Part shown: positions 1 through 11,499 of the stretch, piece by piece
How positions within the stretch are numbered: the stretch's first letter is position 1
Layout: each line of letters opens with the position of its first letter
Source: Cymbidium sinense
Lineage: Eukaryota; Streptophyta; Magnoliopsida; Asparagales; Orchidaceae
Assembly: GCA_021442155.1 (NCBI GenBank)
Contig: CM038216.1
Location: forward strand, 157,279,983-157,343,982
Reading direction: 5' to 3'
Length of the DNA stretch: 64,000 nt
Notes under the pieces: generated by a model
What the model was told of the DNA's origin: nothing
Databases searched by the model: none
Seen by the model: only the letters and a program-made list of their open reading frames with translations
Position numbers and translations under genes: made by a program

Positions 1-1300
1 CTATTATGCAATTTAAACATAACATCAAGCATTTTATAAATCCAATGCAAAAGAATAAGAGGCTAGTGTGGTCGGGTGCTGCCGTCAACCACAAAAAAAT
101 AAATGTGTAGCTAATCTCTACCCTTATACAACTCAGTATATGAAAGAATAATTATAATTTATAAATGAATAAATGCTATGGGGGTCTTCCTATATTCAAT
201 TCATATCTCCTTCATTTCTTCATTTGGATTTGCTTGCTTCAAAGGCATCACAGGGCCTCCTATGACAAAGCCTTCTAGCCACTGCTCATCCTAATCCTTC
301 ATAACACTAATCCTAATTTCTAATGCAAAATTACTTTAAAAATAAGAAAAATAAATCTAACTATACCTGCAAAGAAAGTGTTAGCTAAACACACTACACA
401 ACCCAAGCAATTATATAAATAATTTGGACTTAGCACCCTGCACATGGGCAACCAAGCCCACCTATCCTAATTTAGATTATGCTCAGGGGTTAAGCAACCT
501 ACAAAAGAGAGCATTAATGATTATTTTAAGCACACCTTAAGCACAATCTCCTACAAAAAACATGATTAGGCTAATCACTATCTAACATCCAGTCTATGAA
601 TTATACACCCTAACATCTAGTCTACAACAATACATCATAAAACTAAACATAGATCACTTCAGGTACCACCCAAGTATAAAGCTAGGAGTGGTGACCTACT
701 TCTAAAGTGTGTGTATTAAGGCTTGTGTGGGCCTTAACTAGGCATTGTTATGATTTTAAGAATTAAATGATGTAATTTAAGAGGTTGATTTCATTTTAAG
801 TGGTTTAATTGATTTGGGAATTTTACTTAGCATTTTCTTTTGTTCCATTTGGCCTAAACTTAACAACTAAGTGTTATAAAGAGAAAAAAAAGAGGATCAC
901 TCTCTTTCATCCCTACCTTAAGTCACATCTAAAGCATATTAATTAACAAATTCTCTTTAGTGAATGGCTTATTACATATTTTAAATTAATCCTAAGTTTA
1001 GGTTTACTTTAAATAACCTCATTCAATAAGAAAGGCATCTTAAGATTAATTAGAATTAATTACTATCACATGACACATATTCATTCATTTCTTTCTATCA
1101 TATAAAACATGCACATGATTAAATCTTAAGCATACCTATACATGCAATATATTTTTAGTACACTTAAATGATCAAGGTAAACATGTATTTTAGAATTTAT
1201 TCCATTTGATTAAATTATTTTATCATATTAATTTAAAGTTCTACCAAAATTCTTATATAAAAATATATAAAAGTGAAATTAAACAGGCACATGTCATTGT

Positions 1301-1904
1301 TAACAAGGGAAGTAAGGTAATCAAATTGACCTCCTTGGGACTAACTAAAGCCTTGTATTTCCGGGATGTCCAAACTATATACCCATTACATTCAAACATA
1401 TGTAAATTTATACACATGAACATAAAAAAAGAAAGCTTTGAACCATGTGATCAATTGATTCAATCATTTGAACAATTTTGAATGCATGTCTTTCTTAGTA
1501 TAAAAAGGAGATTTTCATTCATTAGATAAATACACATTCAAATGAATAAAAGTTTTAAGCAGATACTTCATATTATTAAACCAAGGGAGTAAGATAAAGA
1601 CCTCCTTAGGGCTACTTAAATTCTTGGATCCCCAGAATGTCCAAAGTAGATATACCCACTACTCTTAAATACACATGAATGTATAAATAACTTCAAGAAT
1701 GGAAAAATTATACTAAAGTTATATATTTGAAATAAGTATGCATATGGAACAAAGACTTATCCAAATTCTAGTATTGAAGTATGTAAGAATGAAATCAAAT
1801 GAAGTATGTGCCGCTATTAAACCAGGGAAGTGAGGTAATTAAATGACCTCCTTGGGGCTATCTAAAGCCTCGTATTTCCGGGATGTCCAGGCTATATACC
1901 CATT
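1301..1904. repeat. Three spaced copies of an 85-90 bp motif inside LTR copy A
   Basis: Similar blocks lie at 1301-1387, 1574-1660 and 1815-1904. Each begins with a purine-rich word such as AAGGGAAGTAAGGTAA, passes through GACCTCCTT and ends with GGGATGTCCA or AGAATGTCCA followed by TATACCCA. Spacing is about 273 and 241 bp. LTR copies B (about 19910-19990) and C (about 34620-34695) carry the block only once, so copy number differs between LTR subfamilies. Confidence 0.7.
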
Positions 1905-4639
1905 AACATTCTTACTTGCATGAATGAAAGAAAAGAAACTTCACTCACACACTAAAATTATAATCACATAAATCTTCTATGTATTTATAACTAGCATTCA
2001 TAGCATATATAGTCATTCATTTATAAGTTTTGGAAAGTATATTTGGATTTAATAATGATAATAGCCACACATGTATTATTTTAGACCAACACATGCAAGC
2101 TTGATGTAAAGGAAACCATTTAATTTAATTAATTTTGCAAGAGATGAATGCATGAATCAAGTGACATACAACATTTGATATGATTGGAAAGGAATAAACG
2201 GACATAAGCACATGATTTTATTCAATCCAATTAACTCTTAAGGACAATCATATTAAATAAGCTCATTTAAAATAAACCAAAATTTCTTAAAGTCATTTTT
2301 AATCTCATCTTTGATTTGATTTGAGAGATCTGAAAAAGGTTTGTTAATCCTAATCCCATTCCCCATATTTGAGTTAATTTGATTTAATGAAAAGTAATTA
2401 TATTGATTTTATGGATTAATTAGGTTAATGTCAATTAAACCCTTATGTTACCTTAAGATAATTAATTAAATGATTATGAGCCAATGTAATATGCAAAAGA
2501 ATTGAAAACTAAATAGCAATGCTCTTATGAAATGAGAGGGGTCTAATGCAATTAGCTCACAATCATTAATTAATTAAGCTTAAGGAACTCTCTTAATTAC
2601 TTTTATGATTTTCTCACACATGTGCTAACCATAATTCCATTAGCTCTCTTTAGGTTATTGAACACCTAAAGCACGACCCATGGATTAATTAAGGAAAATC
2701 AGATGAAGTTACCCTTTTAATTAGGTTAACCAAGTCATTAATCCATTAATCCATTTCTCTTTACTTAATTACTGATTTAATCAATTATCCTTTGAAATGA
2801 AATGGGCATAAGGGAAAAAGATTGGGAAAGAGGTCTCAACCTAGTTACATAAGCCCCTCACTTAATCAAAAATGATTTGGTGTGATTTGAGTTTCAATTT
2901 TATTAATTAAGCAATTAATTAGTTAATTAATCCTTAATTAGCATTTTGGTTGAAAAAGATAAGGAAACTTAGGGGAAAGATTAGGAGGGAGGCCATAGTC
3001 CAACTCCCTAAGTCTCCCTACTATTAAGCAGTGATTAAGGGATCTAATTTGTTGATCAATTACTATTCACATATTTAATTATCACTTAATTAAGTTAAGA
3101 AGGTAATTAGAGCTTAAATAATCAATTTTCTTAATTAATCAACTAATAAATTCCAACCAAAATAGGGGAGGCAGAGGTCACCCCCCTCAACATCCTTAGA
3201 ATGTTTGAAAGTGATTGGTTAATTAATTACGGAGTAATTAGGCTAATTAAAATTTTGATTAAACCCTAATTAAGCTAAATTTATTCAAAATTAATTAAGA
3301 ATAATTTTAATGGATTCCCCTCTAAAATACCTTTAAAATGAGCCATTATTTATATATTTTGGATTTTTTTATAATTAGTTATGAATTATAGAAGTTTTAG
3401 CCTTAAAAATATATTAATTAGCCTTAGTTAAGCCTTGTGATTGTGCCACATGGCGTCGTGCACTTTTTTCACATGTGCAAGATTGGCTATTTGCATCTCA
3501 CATCTGATGATGGACGCATATGATCTCCATCATCCAATCTTAGATCGGATAGCTCAGATTGATCCCATCGTGTTAAGGGAGAAAATAGACAGATCTAGCG
3601 TGATTTGATCAAAGCCGTCCATTCTTATCACATGGAATAGACGGCCCATGATCCTCCTTCCCGTGAGCGATGAATGACGGAGGCCGTCCGCCATGGGTCA
3701 CTCGATCTGAGCTCACCCGAGCTCAGATAAACTTCAAAATCAACCCACACCATCAAGAAGGAAACTGCACACATCCAATGATCAAGTTTGACTCACATGC
3801 AAATTTTCTTCAGAAAGATCCAACCAAAATTTCTTATTTCTACAATTTTGAGGAATTATGTCTTCGAAACTTAAGACTGGTGGCATCGATGTATCTTATC
3901 CCTGATGACCACAGTGGCCAATTCTCCATAGTTCACTTCGTGGATCAACTTTCATCACTATGGAGCTTGGTGGTGATCAAAGTCCCTCCTCCAATGGCTT
4001 TCAAGCTTGGGAAATGACTTGGGTAGCTTCGAAGACATGCGTGGAAGGTGTGTGTAAGAGGAATTTGGTGGAGATGGAGTACTGGTAAAGTTAGGGTTAG
4101 GGTCTAGATTGGAGTGTCCTATTTTAGTTTTGCACGGAGATGAAAAATGCCATAGGATGGAAGCTTGGAATCACTCTAGGGATTGCAAAGAGGCTCGAAT
4201 TCACCCTTAGAAGCTCTGATGATTTGAATTGATGCATTTCCCATTCAAATTGAGGAGGAATACCCCTTGATTTGTTGAGGTGGATGAATGGGATAGCTAC
4301 CCATTTTTTTGGTCGACCAGTCACCATCAGAGCATTGGAGTGGTCTCAATCGAGTCCATGTGGCTTGTTTGGATTAGGAGAGCCAGGAGGCTCCAAGGTT
4401 GATTTGGCCATATTGTCTTTCCTTAATCCCTTAGATGATCGAATTGCATGGGAAGTGAGTTAACTCATCTCCCTTTGGTCCATGGCCAACCTAGCATGGG
4501 TTAAGCGGCTTAGGTGTCTTAAGTGATGCCTCATTTGGATGAGTGAGGATGCTAAGGTGAAATGAAGACTAGACATTGCCATATGAGGAAAGAATCCAAT
4601 GTGGGAGAGGATCCATGGAGGATTTGCATTGGACTTGGC

Positions 4640-5220
4640 TCTGAATAAGTTTGGCCTGATTTTAGGTTGACCCAAGATGGGTTTGGATCAGGTTTGGTCA
4701 ACCTCCAATGGGTCATGGGTTGGTTTATGGGTTTTAGCTTCATTTGGTCAAATGGGTTCATATTGGATTATGTTGGGTTGGGTTGACCAATTTGTCAAAT
4801 TGGGTCAAACTGAGGCTTGGGTTAGGTTAAAATGATGATTTGAAGAGTTTTGGCTCAAGTGGTTTCAATTAATTTGGCCTAGGTTTGATTTTGGCTCATT
4901 TGGAATCAAATGGGTCAAATGGGTCAAGTTGACTATTTCAACCAAAATAACCAAATTGACTTGGGTTGAGTGTTGGTTTAAGTTCAATTGGTTAATTAAA
5001 AATGATTGTGGGTTTTAGTTTGAATCAATTTGGATTTAATTTTGATTTTGGTCAATTTAACCTTTAGGTCAATTTGGGCTAGGTTGGCGTCAAGTTGACT
5101 AATTGATCAAATTGGGCTTAATTATGTCTTTGGTCAAGTTCAATAATCAATTTGGAATGAACTTAAGTCATTGGTTGCAATCAATTTGGGTTATATTGTG
5201 ATTTGACCCATTTTGACCTT
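4640..5220 (-). promoter_or_regulatory. W-box-rich segment of LTR copy A
   Basis: By eye this 0.58-kb stretch holds about 17 occurrences of TTGAC or its complement GTCAA, many as TTGACC/GGTCAA. TTGAC(C/T) is the core of the W-box bound by plant WRKY transcription factors. The same cluster occurs at the equivalent place in copies B and C. Binding is an inference; the motif density is what is seen. Confidence 0.45.
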
Positions 5221-5331
5221 TTAGGCAATGGGGTCACAAAGGATGTGATCCAAATAGAGTGCCCGTAGAGAATGGGGCTGCTAAGGGCTTTATCCAAAAC
5301 CTTGAGAAGATAATATCTATAAGTATTCGGT

Positions 5332-5933
5332 GGCCAACTCAAGGAGAAAGCACGGGGACTCACATCTGCCAAGAGTGGTGTATCCATCGGGTGAGTCATT
5401 GTCAGCATAGCGAACATCAACCAACCTAAGGTGCTCATTGGTTTGCAACATTTAGCTTAGGAAGAAAGCATCGGGGACTCATATCCTTCTATAATGAACT
5501 GATCACTGGGATAGTCTGTCTTCATTTCGATGGGTGTTTCGACCTCGTGGCATGAATGCCAGAGGGGACTTATATCAACTCAAGAGTAGTCAAGAGGAAA
5601 GGAGCCACTGGGGGACTTACCCTAAATCTCAAATATACTTGACCTAGTTAGCACATGATGACTAGTTCAAGAAAAAAGCATGTAGGCTTACATCCTCTTA
5701 GATAAAGTCAACATGAGGTAGACTATTGTTTGTGTAGTGAGGCCTGCCAAACTAACAAGGAGCTAATCGGTTTGTAATGGTTAGGTCAGGAAGAAAGTGT
5801 GAGGACTCACATCCACCAGACAAGTGACCACTAGGGTGACGTACTAATGAGGTAGCATGCCAGTTCGATCTAGAGTAGCTAATGAGTGAGTGCCACAGGG
5901 GGCTTACTCTCGCATCAAAATTGCTCGAGACAA
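5332..5933 (-). repeat. Degenerate tandem repeats, 3' region of Tat element 1 (family 1)
   Basis: Related blocks carrying AGAAAG followed by GGGGACTCACATC or variants recur near 5345, 5462, 5671 and 5791. Blocks with GCCACTGGGGGACTTA or GCCACAGGGGGCTTAC lie near 5603 and 5890. Longer matches (GGTTTGCAAC near 5440 and GGTTTGTAAT near 5769) suggest a higher-order period of about 0.3 kb. The array sits between the integrase end and the LTR, where Tat-lineage elements are known to carry variable tandem repeats. Confidence 0.6.
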
Positions 5934-5965
5934 AAGATATGTGTTTGTTGTTGTGTTTATGTTTG

Positions 5966-6246
5966 AGGGAATAGGATGTCGCTTGGGTTCTTTTACACCT
6001 ACCCTAAACATGTTGGGGAATTTGATGAAATGGTGCCATGAATGATAGTTGTGATCCCACCAAGAAATGATGCTGCTTGGGTTCTCTCACACCTAACTTA
6101 GTTGTGATAGTCGAAATAGGATGCCTCTTGGGTTCTCTCACACCTATTCTAGTATTGCTTAGGAATTTGCATTTAATTTATATTTGTGTTGTGAAAGAAG
6201 GGTAGGATGCCCTTGGGTTATCTCACACATATCCTAAACACATCGT
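5966..6246 (-). repeat. Four tandem copies of a second 3'-region repeat of Tat element 1
   Basis: Four related blocks start near 5966, 6064, 6118 and 6204. Each has GGATG, then CTTGGGTT, then CTCACACCTA (or a close variant), then CCTAAACA or a relative. Spacing is uneven (about 98, 54 and 86 bp), so the unit has suffered deletions. They lie directly downstream, in element sense, of the integrase remnant. Confidence 0.65.
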
Positions 6247-6359
6247 GGCGAATTCACAAGCAAGCAAATAATGCTTCGAAAGAAGAGAATATTTTGATGA
6301 ATTGGAATGAAATTTTTGATGATATAATTTTCAAAATATGGTTTTATGGGTAATATTTC

Positions 6360-7500
6360 TTCAAATAGATCCCATTAACTAGAAGCATCGGGCGTTCCCC
6401 TTTATAATTAATAAGCTGATAAGATCCTCCCTGGTAGGCCTTCTCTATGACAAAAGGGTCATCCCAAGTGGGTTCAAACTTGCTCCCATCTTTCAACAGG
6501 CAAAAATTGGTCTCCTTAGAACTAAAACAAGCTCTTCTACTTGAAAGCTCTAAGGCAGACCAGCTTATTGTGAGCTTGAATCATTTTGGCTTTGTACAAC
6601 TCGAGGTTCTAGCACGCTTGTAGGCATCTCTCCTCCAAATGTTTGAGCTCTTCTAACCGGAACTTGGCATTCTGCTCTGTAGTGATTTTACTACCCATTA
6701 CTATCCTTAGTGATGGGAGTTGAACTTTTAATGGTAGAATGACTTTAGACCCATACACTAAAGAGAACGGGGTAGATTGATTCAGATTTCTGTATGTGGT
6801 GTAGTATGCCCACAAGGCTTCAACTAATAGCTCATGCCACTGTCACTTGTTATTATCAAGTGTCTTCTTTAGTATCTGGATAAGAGTTTTTTGAATGCTT
6901 TTTCTAGGACATTTGCCCTAGGGTAGTAGATGGTGGAGTATCTCCAAATCTATACCATGTCTTCTGGCAAAGCTGTTGATCTTGATGCTCTTGAATGTAG
7001 TACCATTATTGGTTATAACTCATCGAAGCACCCCGAATCTATATACGATATGATTATTGAAAAATTGGAGCACATGCTGAGCTATGAGCTCTCTAAGTGG
7101 GATTGTCTCCACCCACTTGGAAAAGTAATTGGTGGCAGCTAAGATGAACTAGTGACCCTTGGAAGAAGGAGGATGGATCAGACCCACAATGTTGGTACCC
7201 CAACACTCAAATGGCCATGAGACCAATGTAGGATGTAGAATGTTGGGTAGATGATGTAAGACCACACCGTGTACCTGACATTGATGGCATCTTCTAGCTA
7301 CATTCATGTAGTTTGTAATCATCGAAGGCTAGTAGTATCCTAGTCTTTTGATCTTTCCTTTCATCTTCGGACTGGATTGGTGTGCTCCACATAAACCTGA
7401 ATGTACCTCGATTATAATTTTATGAGCTTCGTGTTTGTCCAAACAATGTAACCACATTTGATCAAAAGATCATCGTTACAAGGTGCCATCCACGAGAGCA
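6360..7500 (-). pseudogene. Integrase remnant of Tat element 1
   Basis: Integrase inserts the retrotransposon DNA into the chromosome. The clearest piece is at 6815-6609 on the minus strand: MWAYYTTYRN, then STPFSLVYGS, then LPLKVQLPSLRI. This is the typical Tat-lineage block after the catalytic core, where a tryptophan-alanine-tyrosine stretch leads into TPFSLVYG. Downstream, split over frames, comes a segment matching the usual C-terminal pattern (FCHREGLPG and a following tyrosine-rich end) finishing near 6360. Upstream pieces near 7130-7180 resemble the core. Stops and frameshifts break the frame throughout, so no protein is made. It follows the RNase H remnant in normal gag-pol order, which supports the call. 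Confidence 0.8.
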
Positions 7501-7599
7501 TAGAAGAGGGCTCTTTACTTCATCTGATGGGCTTGAGACTTCTCTTGAGATAGTTTACCTCTATTCAAGTAATCCATGAATGGTTGCCTTCAATCTAGC

Positions 7600-8640
7600 T
7601 CCTTGTCCTTTTTGGCAATGGCAACATCCCCTTCAAGAGAAAGTCTCTCAATAAGTTCAACGTCAATAAGGGATAGGACTTGTCTATTTTGAACCCTTAT
7701 TGGAATGGACTCATCTTCTGAACAAGCCAATTTTTGGCAAGTTTGGCCAAAGCATCTGCTACTGCATTCTCTTCTCGAGGGACCTTGTAGATGGTGACTT
7801 TAGGGATTTGGGTCAACAGCTTCATGGTGTACTCATGGTAGTGACGAAGCTTACATTCTAGAACCTTATAGGACACAGCAATCTAGTTGATGACTAACTG
7901 AGAATCTCCATAGATGTTGATGCTCATGACACACACTATAATGGCTTACTTTAGACTGGCAATCAAAGCCTCATACTCAGCTTCATTGTTGGTGCATGGA
8001 TTGGAGAGATAGTATGATTATCTCATCACATCACAGTTTGGAGTTAAGAGAACTATCCCTGACCCTGGCATTTCTAGAAGAGTAGATCATGGTTCTTCTC
8101 ATTTTTGAATGAAAGTTGTACCATTAAAATACATCTCCCAATAGCAATTCTCAATGTCCCCTAAGTTCATGATTTGTTCATCAGGGAGATCATCACTAAG
8201 TGGAGAATCAATAGGAAGTGGTTATGCTACTAAGAAATCAGCTAGTGCTTATCCTTTCACCGCACAGAGGAGTACGAATGTGATATCAAACTGCAAAAGA
8301 ATCATGGAACAATATGCCAAATGTTCAAATAATGTTGGCCGTGTCATGAGATACTGCGGTGGATTGATTCTTGAAATCAAGTCCACCTTATGAGAAAGCA
8401 TGTAGTGTCATAGCTTTTGAGATGCGAAGATTAAAGCTAGGCAATGTTTCTCAATAGGTGAGTAGTTTGCTTCAGTAGGAATTAGATGATGGTTGAGGTA
8501 ATAGAGAGCATTCTTCTTCCCTTCATCATTAGCTTGGGCCAACAAAGCGCCAAGAGAGTCATCCAATGCAATAGTGTAGAGGATCAATGGCTTGCCTAGG
8601 ATAGGGGATGCTAGAACTGGTGCTTCACCAAATACTGGTT
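7600..8640 (-). pseudogene. RNase H and additional RNase H remnant of Tat element 1
   Basis: Reverse-transcriptase-associated RNase H removes the RNA strand of the RNA:DNA hybrid. Minus-strand reading gives the RT-linked RNase H first (about 8640-8300, including a YSPIEKHCLALIFA segment), then a linker with ALADFLVA near 8250. A second RNase H-like domain follows, with TNNEAEYEALIAS at about 8000-7960 and PREENAVADALAKLAK near 7785-7740. Possession of two such domains is characteristic of the Tat lineage (RH plus aRH). Several stop codons and shifts interrupt it. The domain order and the conserved NNEAEYEAL and ADALAKLA words make the assignment firm although the gene is dead. Confidence 0.82.
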
Positions 8641-9600
8641 GATGTCTTCAAAGCATACTGGCACTTGTCATCCCACTTGAACTTGGCATCCTTCTTAATA
8701 AGTGCTGGAAATGGCTTGCATCTCCCTAATATATTTAAGATAAAGAGCCTTAGATATGCCAACCGCACTTGGAATGATCTGAGTTGGGTTAGACATTTAG
8801 GGGGTGACATTTCTAAGATATCTTTAATCTTTTTCGGGTCTATTTATATTCCCCGGTGCCGGACAACTAACCCAAGGAACTTCCCTGAAGCTACTATGAA
8901 TGCACACTTCAGGGGGTTTATTTTGAGGTTGAATTGCCTTAACCATTCAAAAATTACTCTCAAGTCAAAGAATGGTCTACTTTTTCTTTACTTTTGACTA
9001 CTAGATCATCAACATAGCATTCAACTTGATGATGAATGAGTTCATTGAAGATTTGAGTCATGGCCCGTTTGTATGTAGCACCAGTATTTTTAAGGCCGAA
9101 AGGCATGACCTTATAACAATAGATTTCAATCGAGGTTCAAAAGTAGTGTTTCTTTCATCCTCGTGGCCATCTTGATTTAGTTATAGCCAAATGACCCATC
9201 CATAAAAGAGAATATTGCATGAGATGAGGTGATGTCCACCATTAATTCTAGTATAGGAAGTGAAAATTCATCCGTAGGACATGCCTTATTTAAGTCCTTG
9301 AAATCGATGCATATGAAAATTTGGTCATTCTTCTTCTTAACTGGCACAACACTGGCTAACTTGGTAGGGTATTTTTCTTCCCTGATAAAACTAACATTGA
9401 TCAATTTCTTGACCTCAGAAATGACATGTTGTTCAATTTCAAATCGCATGCGTCTAGGAGCTTGCTTGATAGGGTTATCATTAAGGTCTATTGCTAGTTT
9501 GTGGGATGTTACGTCGGGAGATAATATGGGCATCACTTTATAACACCATGCAAAGTAGCCCTTAAACTTAGTCAATAGGCTAATTAAGTCATTGGTTTCT
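8640..9600 (-). pseudogene. Reverse transcriptase remnant of Tat element 1
   Basis: The enzyme copies element RNA into DNA. The longest open piece, 9575-9177 on the minus strand, reads YFAWCYKVMP near its start, then RRMRFEIEQH, FIREEKYPT, VPVKKKNDQ, DFKDLNKACP and SFMDGSFGYN, all recognisable RT palm and fingers blocks of Ty3/Gypsy type. Further on, after frame changes, the catalytic box reads YVDD at 9016-9005, apparently intact. The thumb continues at about 8950-8630 with LKINPLKCAF and SGKFLGL, then PPKCLTQLRSF. Internal stops, for example near 8990 and 8860, make it nonfunctional. It sits between protease and RNase H as expected. Confidence 0.88.
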
Positions 9601-10440
9601 CCTCGAAAGAATCAATGTGGTTTGAGAAGAACCTATCAGACTCTAAATGATTGGTGACCAGCGATAATCATTGCCATCATAGACCAGAATCCTAGTCCTA
9701 ATCTTGATTATGCATCCCGGCCTTTATTATTCCATAGCTTCTTGAAATACTCTGACATGTGCTTGGACCATGTATAAGGAATCAAACATTTCTTTGCAAG
9801 ATTAAGAGCACAAGGCGAGTACCAATCAAAAGGTAATTCCATTAAATCTTTATATGAATTATCCTCAAGTTCTACATCCATAGACTTGAGGATGATGATC
9901 CCAATATAAATCTCCTCGGCTTAACATCTATGGAAGACCTAGAGGCTTCCTTAACTACTAAACCTTTATCTTTTTTAGAGGAAAGTGAGGTTAGAGCTAA
10001 AGTTCCCAACTATTGCCTAATGGTTTTACATAATTTTGATTCGAATACATTCATGCTTTGCTTGGAGGCCTGGTCTTCATCTCTCAGTGTCACCTCCAAT
10101 GAAACCTATTGAGAGGGTTGGTGGTATACTAATCAAGACTCATCCTCAGATTCCAAGTCTATGTGAATAGAGTACTCATGAACTAGAATATAACTCCTAT
10201 TGGTGGCAGGAAGTCTTCGCCTCTATTACATCTATGCCACACCTCTGGGTGGAGGTCAAGTCATCCTACCCATATGTTCATATAGTGGAACAAACTATCG
10301 GTGGAATGTAACATGCGGCTCTACTTCTTCCTCGATGTTCTTTTCTCGCGCACTTGTATTTTTCTTTTTCTTTTCTTTTTCTTTTTCTTTTTATTTTCCT
10401 TCTTTTTCTTTTTCTTTTTCATTTGAATTTTTACCAAGTT
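9600..10440 (-). other. Protease-RT linker of Tat element 1
   Basis: This stretch lies between the protease and RT remnants. I see no conserved domain in it. Its reading frames on both strands are short and broken, and the visible ones look like chance products. It is best regarded as the variable linker of the polyprotein. Its upstream end contains the pyrimidine tract described separately. Confidence 0.5.
10358..10424. repeat. (TTTTTC)n-like pyrimidine tract
   Basis: A low-complexity run of TTTTTC and TTTTC words, interrupted once by TATTTTCC. In the sense of Tat element 1 it is an (GAAAAA)n-type purine tract that would encode a lysine/arginine/glutamate-rich stretch in the protease-RT linker. 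It may have expanded by slippage. Confidence 0.8.
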
Positions 10441-11490
10441 CACGAGAATAGACATTTTGGTTTTGAGGAAGATAGTAGGTCGCATCTTCATGTCACAATC
10501 TCTCTAACTAAAATGGCTTTTCATCTCCTTTGACATAATATTCGATTCCATCCTTTTGAAACTTGATGCACTGATGAATTGAGGATGGAATCATCTTATT
10601 CTGGTGTTTCCAAGGCCTACCAAGCTAAGCAGTGAATGAAATTCAAATTAATTATATAGAACTTTGCTTCGGTCTTCCAGTCACTTATTTCCAAAGTAAC
10701 ACTATGGAACCTAAAGCCCTCTCGCCTTATTCATTGAATACTCCCAACATCATCTGATTCCCTCGGAGTGCAGAGATGTCGATCTTCAAATAGGCAAGGG
10801 TCTTTAGACTCATAATGTTCATTGATGCACTTGGATCAACCAAAACCTGGAAGTCTAAATTTACCCATATCCACTGTGATGTAGGGAGGGTTGTGCTCCA
10901 TGTCCCCTAGAAGAAGGTCTTCGTCGGTGAATGTGACTCCCTAGGCTTCTCTTGAATAATATGCTTCTCCCCAATAGCAGTCAGCTGAGCTAAGCATATC
11001 TCTGGATCTAAAAGAGCCTTGATTAATGATTCCCTCATCTCTTTGGATAAGACAAGGACATCATAGATGCTTACTTTAGCTGGCAACTTTCTTAGGTGAG
11101 CGAGGACATTATAATCAACTTTAGGCTGATCCTCCACAAGCATATCCATGGGTAGAGCATCCTGTGGAGTGGCTTCTTGCTCACTGGTACCAATGACATG
11201 TTTCCCTTATCTTGAGGTGTTGCCCTAGCAAGTAGAACCTTGCCACTATGGAGGTTAACTTCGGTGATCTCTTGTGGCAGTTTAATGGCAGATTCTACCT
11301 GCTCGTCAGGCTCACCTACAACTTCTTCTATAGGACCCTCAGAATCGGATGATTCCAAGTCTATCATAAGAGGGGAACCTATATTATTTAGAGAAGGAAA
11401 GTCCATCTCTGAATCAAAAAAGGAAAGATCAAAGTTATTGTAATTATTGTTTAGACTTGAAGAGTTTCCTATGAGAGTAGAATTAGACAA
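10440..11490 (-). pseudogene. Aspartic protease remnant of Tat element 1
   Basis: Retrotransposon protease cleaves the polyprotein. On the minus strand 11490-11092 encodes an acidic linker followed by LPQEITEVNLHSGKVLLARA. The piece 11149-10907 follows, with VDYNVLAHLRKLPAKVSIYD and SKEMRESLIKALLDPE, a block typical of Tat polyproteins just before the protease. The active-site region reads VDPSASMNIMSL, its first six codons at 10840-10823. The usual Tat form has glycine where the first serine stands, so the catalytic loop is probably damaged. A GRPW-type end block follows near 10620. Stops interrupt the frame at several points, for example near 10735. Confidence 0.78.
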
Positions 11491-11499
11491 CCCATCAGA

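Larger units (their letters stand above)
1..5222 (-). mobile_element. Partial long LTR, Tat-type Ty3/Gypsy (copy A, divergent subfamily)
   Basis: This noncoding stretch aligns by eye, in the same order and orientation, with copy B from about 18540 to 23383 and with copy C from about 33300 to 38100. Shared landmarks are the start near base 20, the block ending in CGGGATGTCCA, the region of conserved CCGTCCAT-type words near 3600, and the TTGACC/GGTCAA-rich end. The left part lies outside the window. On the right, homology stops at about 5222, so roughly the last 1.4 kb present in B and C is missing. Identity to B and C is clearly lower than between B and C (roughly 60-75 percent in the pieces compared, against about 92 percent). 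Element sense is minus, inferred from copy B. Short reading frames inside show no recognisable protein. Confidence 0.75.

Noticed and set aside
1206..1481. 91-codon plus-strand open frame in LTR copy A
   Set aside because: It lies in an LTR, opposite to element sense, has no known domain and is not kept in copies B and C.
3670..4017. 115-codon plus-strand open frame in LTR copy A
   Set aside because: Antisense to the element, no recognisable protein, and not open in copies B and C.
3361..4030. Host-gene exon suspected from higher GC content
   Set aside because: The same GC-richer block recurs at the same place in LTR copies B and C, so it belongs to the LTR.
8608..8997. Plus-strand frame of 129 codons
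   Set aside because: It is the opposite-strand shadow of the Tat RT thumb on the minus strand.
9229..9543. Plus-strand frame of 104 codons
   Set aside because: Shadow of the Tat RT palm encoded on the minus strand.
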